Source: Nonomuraea montanisoli (lineage in GTDB: Bacteria > Actinomycetota > Actinomycetes > Streptosporangiales > Streptosporangiaceae). Taken from it: 64,000 bases of DNA. The notes under the pieces were generated by a model that saw only the letters and a program-made list of their open reading frames with translations, did no database searches and was not told the origin of the DNA. Numbering within the stretch: the first letter of the stretch is position 1; every line of letters begins with the position of its first letter. Below, one piece after another: positions 1 to 8,462 of this stretch. Location of the stretch: the NCBI RefSeq assembly GCF_013363975.1, contig NZ_JABWGN010000015.1, positions 124,001 through 188,000 on the forward strand, in the 5' to 3' direction. Made by a program: the position numbers and the translations under genes.

Positions 1-680
1 GCGCCGCCCGCCAGCACCGGCGTCCCGGTCGCCTGGCAGGCCGTGATGGCGGCGTGCGCGGCCGGCAGTCGCGTGGCGATCGAGCTGGACAGCGCCACGA
101 CGTCCGGGCCCGTGCGGTGCAGGTGCGCGATCAGGTGCGGCGTGGGCACCTGCGCCCCCAGGTAGTCCACCCGCCAGCCGCGTAGGCGCAGCACCTCGGC
201 CAGGATCCGCGCGGGGAACGCGTGCCACTCCCCGTCGATGCACGCCACCGTGACCCGCCCCCGGGGCTGCGCGGGCGCGGAGCCGTGGGGAGTGGACTGC
301 GCGGGCGCGGAGCCTTCGAGAGTGGGCGGCGCGGGCGTGGAGCCGTGGGGAGTGGGCTGCGCGGGCGCGAAGATGCGGGCGGCCGGGTGGTGCGCCAGGG
401 CGGCCAGCACGCGCTCGTTGACCGCGGTGATCGTGTGCTCCTGCGCGACCGTGATCCGGTTGGCCGCCCACTCGCGGCCCACCCGTGCCTGCACGGGCGC
501 CACCACGTCCATGAGCAGGCTCTCCATGTCCATACCGTCGTGGAGCGCGGCCACCACCACGTCCACCGCCGCGTACTCGTCGCCGGCCGCCGCGGCCTCC
601 CACAGCAGCTCGGCGCGGCTCACCGCGTCGTCCGTCGTGACGCCGCCCGGCGCGCCCGGGAGGTCCGCGCGTGCCGTCAT
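1..680 (-). CDS. Cobalamin (B12)-binding domain protein, partial
   Basis: Open frame from ATG at 680 running off the left edge, so the C-terminus is missing (226 codons seen). Residues about 20-90 look like the helical cap that precedes B12-binding domains (VGREWAANRITVAQEHTIT). A Pro/Ala-rich linker encoded by 30-bp repeats follows, then the start of a Rossmann-like B12 domain with GEWHAFPARILAEVLRLRGW and the LGAQVP turn. The His of that stretch sits where the axial cobalt ligand lies in this family. The family includes light- or cofactor-sensing regulators (CarH-like modules) and corrinoid proteins. Its start overlaps the stop of the SpoIIE phosphatase (ATGA), so the two are translationally coupled and probably share a signalling pathway. 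Whether it senses light or binds a partner cannot be told from the visible part. Confidence 0.8.
   Translation of the reverse strand, partial: MTARADLPGAPGGVTTDDAVSRAELLWEAAAAGDEYAAVDVVVAALHDGMDMESLLMDVVAPVQARVGREWAANRITVAQEHTITAVNERVLAALAHHPAARIFAPAQPTPHGSTPAPPTLEGSAPAQSTPHGSAPAQPRGRVTVACIDGEWHAFPARILAEVLRLRGWRVDYLGAQVPTPHLIAHLHRTGPDVVALSSSIATRLPAAHAAITACQATGTPVLAGG
267..372. repeat. 30-bp tandem repeat in B12-protein linker
   Basis: Three and a half copies of a 30-bp unit beginning CTGCGCGGGCGCGGAGCCGT, with a few substitutions between copies. It is in frame and encodes a 10-residue Pro/Ser/Ala-rich linker repeat between the helical cap and the B12-binding fold. Likely length-variable between strains. 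Confidence 0.85.
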
Positions 681-2392
681 GAGGCGCCACCGCCGTCACG
701 GGGAGCGGCCGTCCCACGCCCCGTGCCGGGAAGGGGCGTCCCACGACCCGTGCCGGGAAGGGGCGTCTCACGCCCCGTGCCGGGAAGGGAGGTCCCGCGG
801 CCCGCTCGGGGGGCGGTGATCGCGACGACCGCGATGTCGTCGTGGTCGCCGCCGCCGCCGATCCACTGCGCGGCCAGCATCTGGACGCGCTCGGTCAGCG
901 CCTCGGGCGGCATTCCCGCGCACTGTTCCAGCTCCTCGCGCAGCCGCTGCTCGCCGAACAGCTCGTCGCCCAGCGGTCCGCCGCGTGCCTCGGTCACGCC
1001 GTCGGTGTAGAGGAGGCAGGTGTCGCCCGGCTCCAGCTCCACGGTCACGGTGGTGGCGGTGACGGTCTCCAGCATGCCGATCAGGGTGCCGCGCGTGCCC
1101 ACCTCCTCCACCCGGCCGTCGGCCCGCAGGATCAGCGGCGGCAGGTGTCCCGCGCTGGTCAGTCGCATCGTCACGCGTGGCCCGTCCCGCCGTACGGACG
1201 CCAGCACGAGCGTGACGAACGTCCTGCTGTCACTCCGCAGCAGCACGTCGTTGAGCAGCCCCAGCAGCCGCCCGTGGTCGCGGGCCACCGGCAGCAGCGC
1301 GTGCAGCGTCGTGCGGATCCGGCCGGTGAACACCGCCGCCTCCAGGCCCTTGCCGCACACGTCCCCCAGCACCACCAGCGACTCCCCGCCGGGTTCCGCG
1401 GCCGGGTGCAGGTCGTAGAAGTCGCCGCCGACCAGCTCCGTGGCCCCCGCGGGCCGGTAACGGGCCGACAGCTCCACCCCGTCCAGGCCGCGGGTCGTGG
1501 GCGGCAGGAGCTCGCGCATCAGGGTCTCGGTGATCGACGCCTGCTCGGCGTACAGGCGGGCCGCGGACATGGCGGCCCCGGCCCGGGCGGCGAACAGCCG
1601 GGCGAACACCTCCTCGCCCTCGGAGAAACTCGCGTGGCCGGAACGCCGCAGCAGCATCAGCGCCCCCGCCGGAACCCCGTGGCCGGGCAGGGCCGTGACC
1701 ACCATGGAGCCCGGCTCGCCCAGCTCCTCGCGGGCCAGCCAGCCGGGGGCCGAGGCGGGGTCGATCCAGCGCGACGGCACCGGCGGGAACCCGCGCAGCG
1801 CCTCGGCCAGCCCCGGCACCTCGCGCGGGTCCACGACGAGGTTCTCGCGCACCACGCGGCCGTCCGGCCCGCAGTACGCGACCGGATGCCTGCGCCCGGT
1901 GGCGGGCAGGATCACCAGGGCGGCGTCGGCCAGGTGCCGGGCGGCCAGCCGGACGGTGACGTCCATGCAGCGGTCGAGGTTCAGGGAGGAGAGCAGCTCG
2001 TTGGACGCCTCGGCGAGGAACGCGGTCCGCCTGCGCTCCAGCCGCAGCGCCTCGGACACCCGCTCGTGGTCGGTGGCGTCCACCAGCCACCAGGTCACGC
2101 CGGAGCCGCCGTCGCCGAGGGTGGGATGCGCCTCGAACGCCCGGTCGCCGATGAGTCCCCGTACGGGCGCGGCGGAGGCGTCCTCGGTGACGAGCCGGTG
2201 GGCCTCGGCGAGCCAGGCCGGCACGGCCTCGGCCAGCGGCACCCCCGGGGCGGCCGTGGCGGGCAGCGCGCGGGCCGCGTCGTTGACGTGCTCTATGACG
2301 CCGTCGCCGCCGACCAGCAGCACCGGGTACGGCGCGCTCCGCCAGACGGTCCCGGCCGGACCGTGTTCCGCTTCGCTGGTTGCACCCGTCAC
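677..2392 (-). CDS. PAS-GAF-SpoIIE (PP2C-type) serine phosphatase
   Basis: 571 residues from a GTG start. The N-terminus (about 15-110) looks like a PAS sensor, about 130-290 like a GAF domain, and about 305-520 is a SpoIIE/RsbU PP2C phosphatase. The metal-binding motifs are intact: GGDFYD near residue 321, GDVCGKG near 342, a TDGVTE segment and a final DDIAVV. Such proteins dephosphorylate anti-anti-sigma (STAS) proteins, so a partner-switching role in the cytoplasm is expected; no STAS or anti-sigma gene is visible, though one could lie left of the window. The C-terminal tail has three clean copies of a 9-residue repeat (GTPLPGTGR). Stop and start overlap with the downstream B12-binding gene. 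The input signal is unknown. Confidence 0.9.
   Translation of the reverse strand: MTGATSEAEHGPAGTVWRSAPYPVLLVGGDGVIEHVNDAARALPATAAPGVPLAEAVPAWLAEAHRLVTEDASAAPVRGLIGDRAFEAHPTLGDGGSGVTWWLVDATDHERVSEALRLERRRTAFLAEASNELLSSLNLDRCMDVTVRLAARHLADAALVILPATGRRHPVAYCGPDGRVVRENLVVDPREVPGLAEALRGFPPVPSRWIDPASAPGWLAREELGEPGSMVVTALPGHGVPAGALMLLRRSGHASFSEGEEVFARLFAARAGAAMSAARLYAEQASITETLMRELLPPTTRGLDGVELSARYRPAGATELVGGDFYDLHPAAEPGGESLVVLGDVCGKGLEAAVFTGRIRTTLHALLPVARDHGRLLGLLNDVLLRSDSRTFVTLVLASVRRDGPRVTMRLTSAGHLPPLILRADGRVEEVGTRGTLIGMLETVTATTVTVELEPGDTCLLYTDGVTEARGGPLGDELFGEQRLREELEQCAGMPPEALTERVQMLAAQWIGGGGDHDDIAVVAITAPRAGRGTSLPGTGRETPLPGTGRGTPLPGTGRGTAAPRDGGGAS
711..791. repeat. 27-bp tandem repeat in phosphatase tail
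   Basis: Three copies of a 27-bp unit (GTCCCACGCCCCGTGCCGGG then AAGGGGC) encoding the 9-residue repeat GTPLPGTGR at the very C-terminus, outside the PP2C fold. On the minus strand the unit reads GGCACGGGGCGTGGGACGCC, which resembles units of the 27-bp repeat at 55084-55245. Confidence 0.9.
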
Positions 2393-2513
2393 AATCGCGA
2401 GCCCTCGACGCGGGCTCTGCCTCCTGGATCACCTAGTGTGCTCGAAGAACGTTTTGCCCCACTGTAGCCCACTCCGCCGTCTTCCTACCCAGCCTTCCTA
2501 CCCGGCGGTAACA

Positions 2514-3917
2514 TCAGGCCAGGCCCTCGATGAACGCCGTGAGCTGGGAGACGTTGCGGCATTCGGTCATCGGGACGACGGCCGCGTACGCGCTCGCGAC
2601 GGAGTCGCCCGTGTCCCACTGCGCACGCGGCTCGGGGTTGAGCCAGTAGGCGGTGCGGGCCCGCCCGGCCAGGGCCTTCAGGGTGTCGAGCGCGGGCGGC
2701 TGGTAGTTGGAGCGGGCGTCGCCGAGGATCAGCAGCGACGTCTTCGGGCCGACGGCGTCGCCGTGGCGCTCGGCGAAGCGCTCCAGCGCGTGCCCGTAGT
2801 TGGTGCGGCCGAAGCGGATCATGTCGGCCTCGTTCGCCATCCTGGTCATGGCGTCCACCACGTCCGTACCGGGCTGGAAGAACCGGGTGATCTCGTCCAC
2901 CGTGTCCACGAACCCGAACGCCCGCACCTTCGCGAACTGCTCTCTCAGCGCGTACGTGAGCAGCACCGTGAAGTGCGCGAACGACGAGACCGAGTCGCTG
3001 ACGTCGCACAGCACGACCAGCTCGGGCCGGTGCGGCCGGGGCGGACGGAACGACGGCGTCAGCGGCACCCCGCCGCTCTGCAGGGACGCCCGCACCGTCC
3101 GGCGGAAGTCGAGCCGCCCGCGCCTGCCCCGCTTGCGGCGGATCGCCAGCCGCGTCGCCAGCCGCCTGGCCAGCGGCTGCACCTCCCGGCGCAGCCGCGC
3201 CAGGTCGTCCCGGGTGGCGCGCAGGAACTCGACCTGGTCGAGCGGCGGGCGCACGGCCGAGCGGGCGATGCGCTCGACGCCCGAGTCCTCGGCGATGCGG
3301 CGGCGCACATCGGCGGCCACGGCGTCCTCGAAGCGCCGGATCCCGGCGTTCACCTGGTCGCGGACCGCCCGCTCCGCCAGGCCGCCGCGCTCGCGCCCGG
3401 CCAGCACCTCGCGCAGGATCCCGGCCATCAGCGTCTCGGGGGACAGGGCCCGCATGACGCTGTACGAGAACCAGTTCTGGCGTCCCGGCCCGGCCTGCTG
3501 CCGCCCGAACCGTTCCACCATGGCGCGGGCGAACTCCCGCATCTCCGCGTCGCTCCCGCCGGTCAGCAGCCCGGCCAGCCGCGCCCGCAGCTCGGCCGTC
3601 TGCTCGGAGGCCTTGGCGGTGTCGCCGGGTGGACGGGCCGGCGCGCCGGACGCGACGGCGCTGTCACCGGGCCCGGCCGGCGCACCGGACATGACAGGCG
3701 GGAACCACAGGTCGAACAGCACGTCGAACCCGGGCCGGTGGACGGGCCGCTTGACCAGCGTCGCCGCGTAGGCGGCGCGCAGCGACTTGCGCTCGGCCAG
3801 GTCGATCACCCGCAGGGCGCGCACCGCGTCCAGCCCCTCGGCCACGGACACGGGCACGCCCGCCTCGCGCAACGCCCGCACGAACCCGACATGCCGGTCG
3901 ATCAGCGACTCACCCAC
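2514..3917 (-). CDS. VWA domain-containing (CoxE-like) protein
   Basis: 467 residues from a GTG start. The C-terminal third (from about residue 295) is a von Willebrand factor A domain with the MIDAS metal motif DVSDS (LCDVSDSVSS). The N-terminal part matches the CoxE-like type: a helical region with an acidic/Pro-rich insert, then a basic stretch before the VWA core. Proteins of this type work with a MoxR AAA+ ATPase to insert metals into, or mature, protein complexes. The gene overlaps the MoxR gene by 8 bp, so the pair is one translational unit. The client is not visible; no dehydrogenase or CO-dehydrogenase genes lie nearby. Confidence 0.88.
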   Translation of the reverse strand: MGESLIDRHVGFVRALREAGVPVSVAEGLDAVRALRVIDLAERKSLRAAYAATLVKRPVHRPGFDVLFDLWFPPVMSGAPAGPGDSAVASGAPARPPGDTAKASEQTAELRARLAGLLTGGSDAEMREFARAMVERFGRQQAGPGRQNWFSYSVMRALSPETLMAGILREVLAGRERGGLAERAVRDQVNAGIRRFEDAVAADVRRRIAEDSGVERIARSAVRPPLDQVEFLRATRDDLARLRREVQPLARRLATRLAIRRKRGRRGRLDFRRTVRASLQSGGVPLTPSFRPPRPHRPELVVLCDVSDSVSSFAHFTVLLTYALREQFAKVRAFGFVDTVDEITRFFQPGTDVVDAMTRMANEADMIRFGRTNYGHALERFAERHGDAVGPKTSLLILGDARSNYQPPALDTLKALAGRARTAYWLNPEPRAQWDTGDSVASAYAAVVPMTECRNVSQLTAFIEGLA

Positions 3918-4749
3918 CGGACAGGCCCAGTTCCTTCATCGCCCGCCGATGGTCGGAGGCGTGCTTGAGCACCACGCCCAGCGTCCCGGCGACGGTCGCC
4001 TCGTCCAGTTCGTCGCGTCCCAGGGCCAGCAGCGTGTTGGCCCAGTCCACGGTCTCGGCCACTGACGGGGCCTTCTTCAGCTCCAGCCCGCGCAGGGTCG
4101 CCACCGTACGGGCGAGCTGTTCGGCCAGGTCGGCCCGGATGGTCGGCACCTGCGCGAGCACGATGTCCCGCTCCCGCTCGGGCGCCGGGTAGCCGATGTA
4201 CAGGTACAGGCAGCGCCGCTTCAGCGCCTCGGACAGCTCGCGGGTGGCGTTGGAGGTCAGCACGACGTACGGCCTGCGCACGGCGGAGACGGTGCCCAGC
4301 TCGGGGATCGTCACCTGGAAGTCGGACAGCAGCTCCAGCAGCAGCCCCTCGACCTCCACATCCGCCTTGTCGGTCTCGTCCACCAGCAGCACGGTCGGCA
4401 CGTCGGCCCGGATCGCCTTCAGGAGCGGCCGTTCGAGCAGGAACTCCTCGGTGAAGATGTCCTCGTCCGTGCTGGTGGCCTGGATGCGGAGGAGCTGCTT
4501 CTTGTAGTTCCACTCGTACAGCGCCCGGGCCTCGTCCAGACCCTCGTAACACTGCAGCCGGATGAGCTGGGACCCGCTCGCCCGCGCCACGGCCTTGGCC
4601 AGCTGCGTCTTGCCCACCCCGGCGGGCCCCTCGACCAGCAACGGCCTGCCGAGCGCGGCGGCCAGGAAGACGGAGGTGGAGATGGCGTCGTCGGAGAGGT
4701 ATCCCGCGGCGGCCAGCCGCTCGCCGACCTGGGCGGGGGAGTCGAACAT
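3910..4749 (-). CDS. MoxR-type AAA+ ATPase
   Basis: About 279 residues. Walker A is GPAGVGKT near residue 35 and Walker B is VLLVDETDK; a sensor-1 Asn is in VLTSNATRE, all typical of MoxR AAA+ chaperones. The start is taken at ATG 4749 because AGGAG lies five bases upstream; an upstream in-frame GTG at 4767 would add six residues but has a poorer ribosome site. A minus-strand TAGAAT at 4779-4784 could be the -10 element of the pair. It overlaps the VWA gene, its expected co-chaperone. Closely spaced MoxR-VWA pairs are common in actinobacteria, and clients are often unknown. Confidence 0.9.
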   Translation of the reverse strand: MFDSPAQVGERLAAAGYLSDDAISTSVFLAAALGRPLLVEGPAGVGKTQLAKAVARASGSQLIRLQCYEGLDEARALYEWNYKKQLLRIQATSTDEDIFTEEFLLERPLLKAIRADVPTVLLVDETDKADVEVEGLLLELLSDFQVTIPELGTVSAVRRPYVVLTSNATRELSEALKRRCLYLYIGYPAPERERDIVLAQVPTIRADLAEQLARTVATLRGLELKKAPSVAETVDWANTLLALGRDELDEATVAGTLGVVLKHASDHRRAMKELGLSGG

Positions 4750-4778
4750 GAAGGCTCCTGTCGTCACAGCCGAACCTT

Positions 4779-4784
4779 ATTCTA
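4779..4784 (-). promoter_or_regulatory. Candidate -10 box for the moxR/VWA operon
   Basis: TAGAAT on the minus strand, 30 bp ahead of the chosen moxR start; no convincing -35 hexamer at 17 bp. Confidence 0.35.
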
Positions 4785-4826
4785 GTCTCGCGCCCGTTCG
4801 CCGGGAGGAGCCGGACTCCGGCCGAT

Positions 4827-4855
4827 TCGACCAGGATGCCGAGTGCCGGTATATT
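4827..4855 (+). promoter_or_regulatory. Candidate promoter of tRNA-Lys
   Basis: TCGACC, a 17-bp spacer, then TATATT, ending 12 bp before the tRNA 5' end. Both hexamers fit a housekeeping-sigma promoter, and the spacing puts the transcription start just upstream of the mature tRNA. Confidence 0.55.
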
Positions 4856-4867
4856 CCTCTCAGCAAC

Positions 4868-4941
4868 GCGCCGCTAGCTCAGTTGGTTAGAGCAGCTGAC
4901 TCTTAATCAGCGGGTCCGGGGTTCGAGTCCCTGGCGGCGCA
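4868..4941 (+). tRNA. tRNA-Lys (anticodon CTT)
   Basis: Full cloverleaf: acceptor arms GCGCCGC and GCGGCGC pair perfectly; D-arm GCTC...GAGC; anticodon stem GCTGA/TCAGC with loop CTCTTAA giving anticodon CTT (reads AAG); T-arm with GGTTCGAGTCC. CCA is not encoded (discriminator A, then CG). A strong terminator follows directly, so it is a single-gene transcript. Confidence 0.97.
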
Positions 4942-4948
4942 CGCGATC

Positions 4949-4986
4949 GAAGCCCCGCTCGGCTCGCCGAGCGGGGCTTCGCTTTT
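4949..4986 (+). terminator. Rho-independent terminator of tRNA-Lys
   Basis: Perfect 14-bp stem GAAGCCCCGCTCGG / CCGAGCGGGGCTTC with a CTCG loop, followed by GCTTTTC. Confidence 0.9.
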
Positions 4987-5066
4987 CTCCGCCGCGGCCT
5001 GGGCCCCCGGGGTGTTCGACGGATCGCCCTGCCTTCCAGGGCGACCGGCCGATTACAGATCGAGGG

Positions 5067-5531
5067 TCATTCCGGCGGGCGCCCGTCCGGCCAGACACAG
5101 GGGGAGGCCGCTCCCAGGTAGAGGTTGTCGCCTTCCGCCCAGGTGAGGGTGAGGGTGAAGCCGTCGGGCCGGGACTCGCCGCTCAGGTCAGGGTTCCCGG
5201 GTCTCCCGACCGCGACGATGCGATGGCCTGCGGCTTCCCAGTGGGCGCGAACCTGCTGTGAGATGGACATGTTCTCGCTCGTGGGCACGTCTCGTAGCCA
5301 GTAGGCGCGGCCTATGACCACCTTGTCGTCGGGCTGATCGTCGTTGAGGCAGGCATGTGGCGCCAGCGAGCTCTCGATCAGTTCCAATCGCGGTCGAGTA
5401 GCAAGAGCGTCTGCTGTGTCACGGATGAGTTGCTCGGCGCGAGCGATGGCTTGAGTTTGGTTGAGTGCGGATTCGTGCACAGTGCATCCCGAGAGCAAGA
5501 GTGCTGGCAAGACGAGGGCAAAGCGAAGCAC
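5067..5531 (-). CDS. Small putative lipoprotein
   Basis: 154 residues from a GTG start six bases after the upstream hydrolase gene. A short hydrophobic leader ends in the lipobox LLSGC (Cys16), so a membrane-anchored extracytoplasmic lipoprotein is expected. The rest is a compact soluble domain with two further Cys (ACLND and SPCVW) that could form a disulfide; I do not recognise the family. The GAGGTG that overlaps the upstream stop codon can serve as its ribosome site, which suggests coupling to the DUF1023 hydrolase. A shared envelope role with the hydrolase is plausible but unproven. Confidence 0.75.
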   Translation of the reverse strand: MLRFALVLPALLLSGCTVHESALNQTQAIARAEQLIRDTADALATRPRLELIESSLAPHACLNDDQPDDKVVIGRAYWLRDVPTSENMSISQQVRAHWEAAGHRIVAVGRPGNPDLSGESRPDGFTLTLTWAEGDNLYLGAASPCVWPDGRPPE

Positions 5532-5537
5532 CGGGGG

Positions 5538-7322
5538 TCACCTCTCGGTTGGGTTGCCCAGTTCGGGCATGAGCAGTTGTGGCTGCGTGTTGAGAGGCGC
5601 CGGGTGCACGATCTTGTCGTACTGGCCGTTGATGATCCGTCCCATGTTCTGCAGCGAAGTCGAGTAGGGCTGCCAGTAGCTGCTGTGCGCCGATGTGAAG
5701 ACCTCTCTCCCCACAGGCATGTGCCGACCTCCGAACGATGCATCACCTGGGTCTGCGCCGAAGCGGCCGAGGGCCGCGACCGGGTCGTTGCCGGCCTCGC
5801 CCACCCAGACGTGCTCTGCCCTGACGCCCAGTTGCCGAGCGTGATCGACCCCCACCCCAGGGCTGCCGATGAGGATGACGTCGTCCGCGAAGCGCCCAGG
5901 ACGTAGAACGGCGGCGCGACCGGTGGTCAATGACCCGTAGCTGTGACCGATGACGACAGCACGGGCGGTGCCCGACGGGCGGTGGGCTGCGTGAAGACCA
6001 TCGTTGAAGGAGGCGAGCGCCTTACCACCTGCCGCGGCGGCCGAGGCGAAGGCGACGGACTTGGCCGGATCCATCAGCCCCGGATCGAGTTGAGGGGCGT
6101 TGTAGCCCAGCCACGTGATGGAAGCAATCGTGCGGTCACCGCTGTAGTACGAGGCCTGCTGCCACAGCGCCCGCGACCGCTCCAGGTCCCCGTGCGCCGC
6201 GTCCAGTCCCGACGTGAGGCCCGACACCGACGTGACCGTGATGTCCGCCGTATCCGGATCCCCCCACGAGACCACGAGCCGTCCCTGACCCGTGACGTCG
6301 AACGCCAGCAACAGCGGCTCCGGGTGCCCCGGCACCGGGCGCAGGTCCGCCTCGATGAGGTCGATGCGGCGGAGCCGGGCCGCGATGCGTTCCCAGCCGC
6401 CCAGCAGGCCCGGGTCCGCCAGCCGGCCGAGGTCGGCCGTGGCCGTCTCCAGCTCCCGCTCCAGCCGTGTCCGCTGCTCCGCCAGCCAGTGCCGGTTCGC
6501 CCGGTCGCGGGTGGCCGCCGGCAGGCCGTTCAGCAGCCCGAACCGCGGCAACGCCGTCAGTCGTTCCCGTGTCCCCGCCGAGAGCGTGGTCCACCATGCG
6601 GCGACCCGCGCCGCCAGGCCCCCGTCGGCGCCGCCCTCCTGCACGGCCAGCAGGCGCGTCACCGCCTCCTCGTCGCCGGCGCCGGCGCGCGCCAGCAGGC
6701 GCTCCGCCCCGGCCGGGTCCGCGGCGTGGGCGCCGAACAGGCCGTACGCGGCGAGTCCCGACGGCAGCAAGAGTCCCGGCGGCAGCGAGAGTCCTGACGG
6801 CAGCGAGCGGCTCGGGACGGTCTCGCGGATGCGGTGCAGCCGCCGCCGCAGGTCGTCGCTCTGGGCCGCGGTCCAGGTGGCGATGCGGCCGAGCGCGTGG
6901 CCCGGCTCGGCGGACAGGCCGTGACCCGACAGCTCGGCGGCCAGGCGCGCCCCCGCGACGGGCAGCGTGTGCGCGACCCGGCCCAGGGACGCCACCAGGG
7001 CGGTCATGGCGTCCGCGTCGATGCCCTGGAAACGTCCCGCGGCGGGGGCCAGGGTCGTCACCGGCGTCGTCAACGCCGGCACCGCCGGGGCCGGGCCGCC
7101 GTGCCGTACGACGAGGAGGGCGAGGGCGTGCAGTGCGCCCGCGAGCGAGGACTGCAGGGCGGAGCGGTGGCGCGAGAGGGCGTCGGCGAAAGCGGGGGCG
7201 CCGCCGCCGACCCAGGCGTGGGCATGCATGAGCCGCGTCGCCGGGTCGAGGTCGGTGTGGTGGCCGGCGGCCAGCGCCGCGGCCCGTTCGTACGCCGCGA
7301 GCGCCGCCCTGTGATCCGCCAT
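5538..7322 (-). CDS. Alpha/beta hydrolase, DUF1023 family
   Basis: 594 residues. The C-terminal half carries the DUF1023 alpha/beta-hydrolase fold with nucleophile elbow GHSYGS near residues 458-463. An Asp/His pair lies downstream, including a His shortly before the C-terminus (SSYWQPYS region). The N-terminal part is long and helical and contains a WVGG turn with helical flanks recalling WXG100-type partners; this likeness is weak. Family members are serine hydrolases of unknown substrate, often near type VII or envelope genes. A short Leu/Pro/Gly repeat (6 residues, three times) sits in the middle. It is followed at 6 bp by a lipoprotein gene. Confidence 0.85.
   Translation of the reverse strand: MADHRAALAAYERAAALAAGHHTDLDPATRLMHAHAWVGGGAPAFADALSRHRSALQSSLAGALHALALLVVRHGGPAPAVPALTTPVTTLAPAAGRFQGIDADAMTALVASLGRVAHTLPVAGARLAAELSGHGLSAEPGHALGRIATWTAAQSDDLRRRLHRIRETVPSRSLPSGLSLPPGLLLPSGLAAYGLFGAHAADPAGAERLLARAGAGDEEAVTRLLAVQEGGADGGLAARVAAWWTTLSAGTRERLTALPRFGLLNGLPAATRDRANRHWLAEQRTRLERELETATADLGRLADPGLLGGWERIAARLRRIDLIEADLRPVPGHPEPLLLAFDVTGQGRLVVSWGDPDTADITVTSVSGLTSGLDAAHGDLERSRALWQQASYYSGDRTIASITWLGYNAPQLDPGLMDPAKSVAFASAAAAGGKALASFNDGLHAAHRPSGTARAVVIGHSYGSLTTGRAAVLRPGRFADDVILIGSPGVGVDHARQLGVRAEHVWVGEAGNDPVAALGRFGADPGDASFGGRHMPVGREVFTSAHSSYWQPYSTSLQNMGRIINGQYDKIVHPAPLNTQPQLLMPELGNPTER
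6753..6806. repeat. 18-bp tandem repeat in the DUF1023 gene
   Basis: Three copies of GAGTCCCGACGGCAGCAA-type units, in frame, encoding the 6-residue repeat LPSGLS/LPPGLL/LPSGLA between the N-terminal helical part and the hydrolase domain. Confidence 0.85.
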
Positions 7323-7449
7323 GTCGCGGCCCAGAGTGCCAGGTCAGCCCGGTGGTTCTCAGGTGATCGGCGAGTCACCCGGGTAAGTGCTTTCTCGGCT
7401 GGTTAGTCAGGAGGCGTGGCTGGAGGGGCGAGAGATACCCTTGGAGGCT

Positions 7450-7830
7450 ATGGCGTGTCGTATTACGGAGCTGGTGCTGGACTGCCGCGATCCGGAGGGG
7501 TTGGCGGCGTTCTGGTGTGAGGTGTTGGGCTATGTGGTGCTTGAGCGGCCCGATGACGGGTCGGTGGAGATCGGGCCGGAGAAGACGGGGGCCGGCTGGC
7601 TCCAGCCGACCCTCGTGCTCAGCCCGGCCGAGGAACCCAGGAGCGGCAAGCTACGGCTGCACATCGACGTGAACGCGACCGACCGCGACCAGGACGCCGA
7701 GCTGGACAGGCTGCTCGCGCTGGGGGCCCGGCCGGCGGACGTGGGGCAGACCGGCGAGGAGAGCTGGCACGTGCTGGCCGACCCGGAGGGCAACGAGTTC
7801 TGCCTGCTGCGGAGGAGGGTGGACGCGTAA
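7450..7830 (+). CDS. VOC (glyoxalase-like) family protein
   Basis: 126 residues starting MACRITELVLDCRDPEGLA. A single glyoxalase-like (VOC) beta-alpha-beta domain pair is seen: GFW-type first motif (LAAFWCEVLGY), central LHIDVNATDRDQD and the final DPEGNEFCLL. Proteins of this type bind divalent metal or small ligands and range from resistance proteins to dioxygenases; no substrate can be named. The ATG at 7450 has TTGGAGG just upstream, with a short spacer. A longer frame from 7387 is open but lacks family similarity in its added residues. Confidence 0.85.
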   Translation: MACRITELVLDCRDPEGLAAFWCEVLGYVVLERPDDGSVEIGPEKTGAGWLQPTLVLSPAEEPRSGKLRLHIDVNATDRDQDAELDRLLALGARPADVGQTGEESWHVLADPEGNEFCLLRRRVDA

Positions 7831-7841
7831 GGCCCTTCCGG

Positions 7842-8294
7842 TCACCTCTCCTTCCGGTCATCCTCCTGCTGGGGCTCGTTCACGGCCGCTCCTCCGTTCG
7901 CTCGGTGGGGGTCGCCGAGCAGACGCAGGAGCAGGCGCGGCTCGCCCGGCCAGGCCTCCAGCAGGACCTCGCGCGGGACCTGCCGGGCCGCGTACCGCAG
8001 CGCCAGGGCGACCACCACGATGTCGTCGAGCGGGCCGATGACCGGCAGGAACTCGGGGATCAGGTCGACCGGGCTGGCCACCCACACGCCTGCGATCATG
8101 ACGGCGATCTTGGCGCGGCGCGGCACGGCCGGGTGGCGGCGGAGCCTGCGGACGGCGGTCAGGCAGTCGGGGATGAACGCGGCCAGATCCCGCAACAGGC
8201 CGGGCGGCAGCCTGCGCGCCAGGAGGACGAGCACGCCCCAGGTGGCCGCCACGCACACGACCGTGACGGCGAGTCCGATCAGCCATCCCCGCAC
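7842..8294 (-). CDS. DUF1232 (YkvA-like) membrane protein
   Basis: About 150 residues from GTG 8294, chosen because GGGCGGGGA precedes it; an upstream GTG at 8363 would add 23 residues encoded by short GC repeats. One N-terminal membrane helix (WLIGLAVTVVCVAATWGVLV), then the DUF1232 core with a hydrophobic helix and the family signature SPVDLIPEFLPVIGPLDD. The function of this family is unknown. The gene is convergent with the VOC gene (11 bp between stops). The C-terminus is charged and probably disordered. Confidence 0.85.
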   Translation of the reverse strand: MRGWLIGLAVTVVCVAATWGVLVLLARRLPPGLLRDLAAFIPDCLTAVRRLRRHPAVPRRAKIAVMIAGVWVASPVDLIPEFLPVIGPLDDIVVVALALRYAARQVPREVLLEAWPGEPRLLLRLLGDPHRANGGAAVNEPQQEDDRKER

Positions 8295-8462
8295 GCGGTC
8301 CCCGCCCTCGCTTCCGTTCCCGGCCGTTCCCGGCCGTTCCCGGCCCTTCCGGTACGGCCTCACTTTACGGTCCGCACCTCACGGTGGGCACGGCCGCGGT
8401 TGCCGACCGCCGCCGGTAAGGGCGCCTTCCTCTTTCGACAGGTACGAGAGGAGGATGTGGGC

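Noticed and set aside
711..791. Possible CRISPR-like repeat
   Set aside because: Units are contiguous with no spacers, are in frame and code a peptide repeat. The same holds for 267-372, 6753-6806, 13502-13716 and 55084-55245.
842..2467. 541-residue plus-strand open frame
   Set aside because: Shadow of the SpoIIE phosphatase gene; PP2C motifs are on the minus strand.
4868..4986. tRNA as an integration site of a genomic island
   Set aside because: No integrase gene and no direct repeat of the tRNA 3' end were seen downstream; the flanks look like normal chromosome.
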